From the NCBI GenBank assembly GCA_020847775.1, contig JADLBI010000171.1:1-18014 (forward strand): DNA of 18,014 nt, given 5' to 3'. Shown here piece after piece: positions 14,405-18,014 of this stretch. The notes beneath the pieces are model-generated. The model saw only the letters and a list, made by a program, of their open reading frames with translations. It was not told the DNA's origin and ran no database searches. Source of the stretch: Opitutaceae bacterium. GTDB lineage: Bacteria > Verrucomicrobiota > Verrucomicrobiia > Opitutales > Opitutaceae. A program made the translations under genes and the position numbers. The number at the start of each line of letters is the position of its first letter. The first letter of the stretch is position 1.

Positions 14405-15829
14405 TCACCGCGGCGAAAACGTTTTTTGCCGCAGGTCGGCGCTCAAGAGGTGGCGGAAGGTTTTGAGGTCCGGCACAGCTTTCAGCGCGATGAGCTGGCG
14501 GGCGAGGTTGCCGACAGCGGTGCCTTCAAGGCTGAAGGAGAGGACGGGGAGGCCCGTGGCGTCGGCTGTGGCTTGGCAGAGCAGGCGGTTCTTCGAGCCG
14601 CCGCCGACCATGAGGATGCGTTTGAATTTCTTGCCCGTCATGCGCTCGAAGGCTTGCACGGCGTTGGCGTGGCCGCGGCCGATGGAGTCGCAGATGAGGC
14701 GGGTGTAGCCAGCGAGGTCGCGCGGGGCCTTGAGATTGCGTTTCCGCAACTGCGCATCAATGGCGGCCTTCATCGAATCGGGATTCATGAAGGCGCGGTC
14801 GGTCAGATCGAGCGAATCCTTGGAAGTGGGGAGCTTTTCGGCGGCGGCGATGAGCGCGGACCACTCGCGGTCGGTTTGCGGGCGGTGTTTGAAATCGCCC
14901 ATGATTTGTTCGAGCAGGAAGAGGCCGGCGACGTTGGTGAGCGGGCGGTAGCCGCCGTCGCCAGTGCGTTCGTTGGCGACCTTGGCTTTTTCGGCCTCGG
15001 GGCCGAGGACGGGAGTGGCGCTTTCGAAGCCGACGAGCGACCAGGTGCCGGAGCTGAGGAAGAGGTCGTTGCCGTCCTCGGCGGCGGGCATGGCGTCATA
15101 GGCGCAGGCGGTGTCGTGGCCGGGCACGGCGATGACTTGCGCGCCCCGGAGTTCGGGGATGCCGCGGACGGGACCGAGTTTCGTGCCGGCGCGAATGGGG
15201 GTGGCGAACCACGACGGCGGGATGCGGAAGTGCTCCAGGGCGGTGCGCGACCAATCGCACGGCGCGTGCACGTCGATCAACTGCGAAGTGCTGGCGACGG
15301 TAAACTCGTTCTCCATCTTACCGCTGAGGAGATAATTAAAATAATCCGACAGGAAGAGGCAGCGCGTGGCGAGGTCGGTGACGGCGGGGCAAGACGCGAC
15401 GGTTTCGGCGAGCTGGAGGCTGGTGTTGTAGAAAACGTTGGGGATGCCCGTCGCGGCGTAGATTCGGCTGGCTCCGTTTTTGGCGAGCGCTTGCAAGCCG
15501 ACTTGGGTGCGGTCGTCGCGGTAAGCGTGGGGCGGGAAGACGAGGCGGCCCTCGTCGTTGAGCAGCACGTGATCGCAGCCCCAGGTGTCCACGCCGACGG
15601 AGGAGAGTTTCGCGCCCTTGGGCAGCAGTGCGGCGGCCCTGATCAGGCCGGTGCGCACTTCGTGCCAGAAGGTGCCGAGCTCCCAATACGCGTGTTTACC
15701 CAGCTCGCGGTAGGCGTTAGGGAAGCGATGCGCCTCAGTGAGGGTGAGTTTGTTTTTTGACCAGGCGCCGAGAATGACGCGGCCGCTGGTGGCGCCGAGA
15801 TCGACGGCGGCGGTGTAGAGGGTTTTCAT
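14405..15829 (-). CDS. rhaB: L-rhamnulokinase
   Basis: 474 residues from ATG 15829; upstream in-frame codons to 15910 give an unlikely N-terminus. An FGGY-family kinase that phosphorylates L-rhamnulose at C1 with ATP (EC 2.7.1.5). Motifs: AAVDLGATSGRV (phosphate-1 loop, 7-18), VGVDTWGCDHVLL, RDDRT, PNVFYNTSLQL, catalytic Asp239 in PGHDTA, FLSSGTWSLVG (257-267), and the adenosine-loop VGGGSKNRLLCQ (408-419). The combination DLGATSGR with YNTSLQL and WGCDHVLL is characteristic of rhamnulokinases rather than xylulo- or glycerol kinases. It converges on the ribonucleotide reductase gene with 48 bases between stops and is divergent from the OPT transporter, so is transcribed separately from rhaA. 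Confidence 0.93.
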   Translation of the reverse strand: MKTLYTAAVDLGATSGRVILGAWSKNKLTLTEAHRFPNAYRELGKHAYWELGTFWHEVRTGLIRAAALLPKGAKLSSVGVDTWGCDHVLLNDEGRLVFPPHAYRDDRTQVGLQALAKNGASRIYAATGIPNVFYNTSLQLAETVASCPAVTDLATRCLFLSDYFNYLLSGKMENEFTVASTSQLIDVHAPCDWSRTALEHFRIPPSWFATPIRAGTKLGPVRGIPELRGAQVIAVPGHDTACAYDAMPAAEDGNDLFLSSGTWSLVGFESATPVLGPEAEKAKVANERTGDGGYRPLTNVAGLFLLEQIMGDFKHRPQTDREWSALIAAAEKLPTSKDSLDLTDRAFMNPDSMKAAIDAQLRKRNLKAPRDLAGYTRLICDSIGRGHANAVQAFERMTGKKFKRILMVGGGSKNRLLCQATADATGLPVLSFSLEGTAVGNLARQLIALKAVPDLKTFRHLLSADLRQKTFSPR

Positions 15830-15880
15830 GGGCAAGGCTGGAGGGCTGAAAGTGGGAAGGCTTGGATGGAAGGTGAAATG

Positions 15881-15910
15881 ATTTGTTAAACTCGCGTCGG
15901 GTGGCGTCAA
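15881..15910 (-). promoter_or_regulatory. Possible promoter for rhaB
   Basis: On the minus strand TTGACG (15910-15905) is a good -35 match. A weak -10, TTAACA or TAACAA, follows after 15-16 bases in an AT-rich patch. This would give a leader of about 45 bases before ATG 15829. The -10 is poor, and Opitutales promoters may not follow the E. coli rule. Confidence 0.25.
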
Positions 15911-15972
15911 GCAGGTGGGCGTATTCGTGGATTGAGTAGCGGCGGCACGGGCGTCACGTTCGGGGCAAAGTT

Positions 15973-18014
15973 ATGGACCATACCCCAAGTTCGCCGGTCG
16001 AGCCGTATATTCCGGCGCAAACCTCGCTCAAGGAATTTACGCTGCGCGCGGTGCTCACCGGCGCCGTGCTCGGATTGGTCTTCGGCGCGTCGTCGCTCTA
16101 CCTCGTCCTCAAGGTCGGTCTCACGGTGAGCGCGTCCATCCCCGTGGCGGTGATTTCGTTGGCGCTGTTTCGCGGTTGGTCGAAGGTCGGCGGGCGCGAC
16201 GCCACGATTCTCGAGCACAACATCACGCAGACGGCGGGATCAGCCGGCGAATCTCTGGCTTTCGGCATCGGGGTGACGATGCCGGCGATTTTGATTCTTG
16301 GTTTCGATCTCGAACTCGGCCGCGTGATGGTGGTGGCCCTGCTCGGCGGCTTGCTGGGTATTTTGATGATGATTCCACTGCGGCGCGCGCTGATCGTGAA
16401 GGACCACCTCACGCTGAAGTATCCCGAAGGCACGGCTTGCGCGGCGGTGTTGAAGGCGGGAGCCAACGCCGAGGATCGCGCGGCGGCTTCGCCGGCAGCC
16501 AAGGCGGAGCTGGCGGCGGGCGCGACCAAGGGCTCGTCGGTCGGCGCGAAGGTCGTTTTCACCGGATTCGCGATCGGCCTGCTCTACAAGACGCTCAACA
16601 TCGCGTTCAAAGGCTGGAAGGATGCGCCGGAAAAAACGTTTGGCGCACCGCTCAAGTCCGCGTCGGTCGGCGTGGAGGTATCGCCGGAGCTGCTCGGCGT
16701 GGGCTACATCATCGGACCGCGCATCGCCTCGATCATGTGCGCGGGCGGCGTGCTCAGCTACCTGTTGCTGATTCCACTCATCAAGTTTTTCGGTGAAGGC
16801 GCGGCGGATCCGGTCGCGCCGGGCACGATGCCGATCGGCGAGATGGGGACGGGCGACATCCGCAACGCCTACATCCTCTACATCGGCGCGGGCGCGGTGG
16901 CGGCCGGCGGCGTCATCAGTTTGATGCGTTCACTGCCGACGATTTGGCACGGCCTAAAGGCCGGGCTGCGCGATTTCGGCGGAGCGCGCGGAGCTGGCGG
17001 AGCGGGGACCGACCGGCGCGACCGCGATCTGTCCATGAAGTTTGTCGGCATCGGCATCGTGGTGTTGATCACGGGGGTGATGCTGGCGCCGTCGCTGCAC
17101 ATGAACTTGCTCGGCGCGGTGCTCATCGTGCTGTTCGGGTTTCTGTTTGTGACGGTGTCGTCGCGACTGACCGGCGAAATCGGCTCCTCGTCGAACCCGA
17201 TCTCTGGCATGACCATCGCGACGCTGTTGTTCACCTGTTTGATTTTTCTGATTGTGGGCTGGACAGGTGGCACGCACTACGTGACGGCGCTCTCGGTGGG
17301 AGCGATCGTGTGCATCGCGGCGTCTAACGGCGGCACGACTTCGCAGGATTTGAAAACCGGCTTTCTCGTTGGGGCGACACCGCGGTTTCAACAGATCGCA
17401 ATCATGGCGGGCGCGGCGGTGTCAGCGGTATTGCTTGGGCCGATTTTGCTCAAGCTCAACGACGCGGGGACGGTGTATGTGCCGGTCGCTCAAGTGGCAC
17501 CGGCGGGGCTCGCCACTGATCCGTCGGTCTTGGGCAAACGCGAGACGCTGACCGGACCCCAGGCGCGGGACGATGCGAACAGCTATTTGGTTTGGCAAAA
17601 GCCGGGCGAATCGGTCGCGCCGGCGGGACGTTATCTCGTGGACGACAGCGGCCGGGCAGTGTGGTTGGTGGATCCCGGCATCAACGGCGCGCACCGCACG
17701 CGACCCGACGGTACGACGGTGACGAACAAGTTCGAGGCGCCGAAGGCAGTGCTCGTTTCCTACATCATCAAAGGCATCCTCGACCGCAAACTTCCGTGGG
17801 CGCTGGTGCTGCTCGGGGTGATGATCGCGGTGGTGCTGGAGATGTCCTTCGTGCCGGCACTGGCGTTCGCGGTCGGGGTTTATCTGCCGCTGACTTCCTC
17901 CTCGCCGATTTTTGCCGGCGGGCTGATCCGCTGGCTGGTGGACCGGCGCGCGAAAAAAGATCCGGCGCACGCGCGGTTGACGGAAGCCCAGCAGATCGAG
18001 GAGAGCGACAAGAG
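15973..18014 (+). CDS. OPT-family oligopeptide transporter (3' end outside window)
   Basis: From ATG 15973 (MDHTPSSPVEPYIPAQ) the frame is open to the window edge, 680 full codons, so the C-terminus is missing. Multiple membrane segments are visible. OPT landmarks: LTLKYPEGTACAAVL (about 146-160), GEIGSSSNPISGMTIATLLF (about 400-419), SNGGTTSQDLKTGFLVGATP (about 451-470) and a downstream YIIKGILDRKLPW. This is the prokaryotic OPT branch; members move oligopeptides or metal-chelate compounds across the inner membrane, probably with protons. A hydrophilic stretch of roughly 100 residues (about 495-600, NSYLVWQKPGES, GRYLVDDSGR) interrupts two membrane segments. The substrate is unknown. The gene is divergent from rhaB with 143 bases between starts. 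Confidence 0.9.
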   Translation, partial: MDHTPSSPVEPYIPAQTSLKEFTLRAVLTGAVLGLVFGASSLYLVLKVGLTVSASIPVAVISLALFRGWSKVGGRDATILEHNITQTAGSAGESLAFGIGVTMPAILILGFDLELGRVMVVALLGGLLGILMMIPLRRALIVKDHLTLKYPEGTACAAVLKAGANAEDRAAASPAAKAELAAGATKGSSVGAKVVFTGFAIGLLYKTLNIAFKGWKDAPEKTFGAPLKSASVGVEVSPELLGVGYIIGPRIASIMCAGGVLSYLLLIPLIKFFGEGAADPVAPGTMPIGEMGTGDIRNAYILYIGAGAVAAGGVISLMRSLPTIWHGLKAGLRDFGGARGAGGAGTDRRDRDLSMKFVGIGIVVLITGVMLAPSLHMNLLGAVLIVLFGFLFVTVSSRLTGEIGSSSNPISGMTIATLLFTCLIFLIVGWTGGTHYVTALSVGAIVCIAASNGGTTSQDLKTGFLVGATPRFQQIAIMAGAAVSAVLLGPILLKLNDAGTVYVPVAQVAPAGLATDPSVLGKRETLTGPQARDDANSYLVWQKPGESVAPAGRYLVDDSGRAVWLVDPGINGAHRTRPDGTTVTNKFEAPKAVLVSYIIKGILDRKLPWALVLLGVMIAVVLEMSFVPALAFAVGVYLPLTSSSPIFAGGLIRWLVDRRAKKDPAHARLTEAQQIEESDK

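Noticed and set aside
14426..15760. 444-codon open frame on the plus strand
   Set aside because: Antisense of rhaB; Gly/Ala/Glu-rich low-complexity translation typical of a shadow.
15972..15985. Short palindrome TATGGACCATA at the OPT start
   Set aside because: Only five-base arms and it includes the start codon; easily due to chance.
1..18014. CRISPR array, tRNA, rRNA or insertion sequence
   Set aside because: No regularly spaced direct repeats, no tRNA-like cloverleaf, no rRNA signature and no transposase frame were found.

Overview
This is a high-GC bacterial chromosome segment, most likely from the Verrucomicrobiota (Opitutales/Opitutaceae-like). The lineage is an inference from the gene content (a bifunctional-type rhamnulose-1-phosphate aldolase/dehydrogenase, an E. 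coli-type L-rhamnose isomerase beside a TIM-barrel isomerase, a single-subunit B12-type ribonucleotide reductase), the codon bias, and the general lack of strong Shine-Dalgarno sequences. I had no database to confirm it.

Layout. (1) 1-930: the C-terminal dehydrogenase domain of a rhamnulose-1-phosphate aldolase/SDR fusion, closed by two tandem hairpins. (2) 900-2780: a lower-GC island that reads as a decaying 5-methylcytosine restriction-modification locus. It holds a Vsr-type mismatch endonuclease (-), an XRE controller-type regulator (+), a GIY-YIG-like putative restriction nuclease with an in-frame TGA (+), and the first ~70 codons of a C5-cytosine methyltransferase (-), frameshifted and missing its catalytic part. 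(3) 2913-5305: an RlaP-type nucleotidyltransferase, a hypothetical protein with a basic C-terminus, a 26-bp perfect palindrome, and a Cof-type HAD phosphatase. (4) 5405-5525: a MITE-like dispersed inverted repeat. (5) 5562-9428 (-): a probable operon of an NCS1-like transporter, a DUF4256 protein and a 620-residue DUF5696/GH101-like putative glycoside hydrolase. (6) 9582-11697 (+): rhaA (L-rhamnose isomerase) and a sugar-phosphate isomerase/epimerase-like gene, ending in a terminator. (7) 11879-14356 (+): adenosylcobalamin-dependent ribonucleotide reductase. (8) 14405-15829 (-): rhaB (rhamnulokinase). (9) 15973 to the end (+): an OPT-family transporter, cut by the window edge.

How it works together. 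rhaA, rhaB and the aldolase/dehydrogenase supply a complete route L-rhamnose -> L-rhamnulose -> L-rhamnulose-1-phosphate -> dihydroxyacetone phosphate + L-lactaldehyde, with the SDR domain handling the lactaldehyde. The genes are scattered on both strands and separated by unrelated genes. The divergent NCS1 transporter and GH-like enzyme next to rhaA may feed substrate into the pathway, but this is inferred from position only.

The most unusual part is the fossil R-M locus. Its methyltransferase fragment lies in two short reading-frame pieces that ordinary ORF calling misses. The rest of the window looks like ordinary metabolic gene content.
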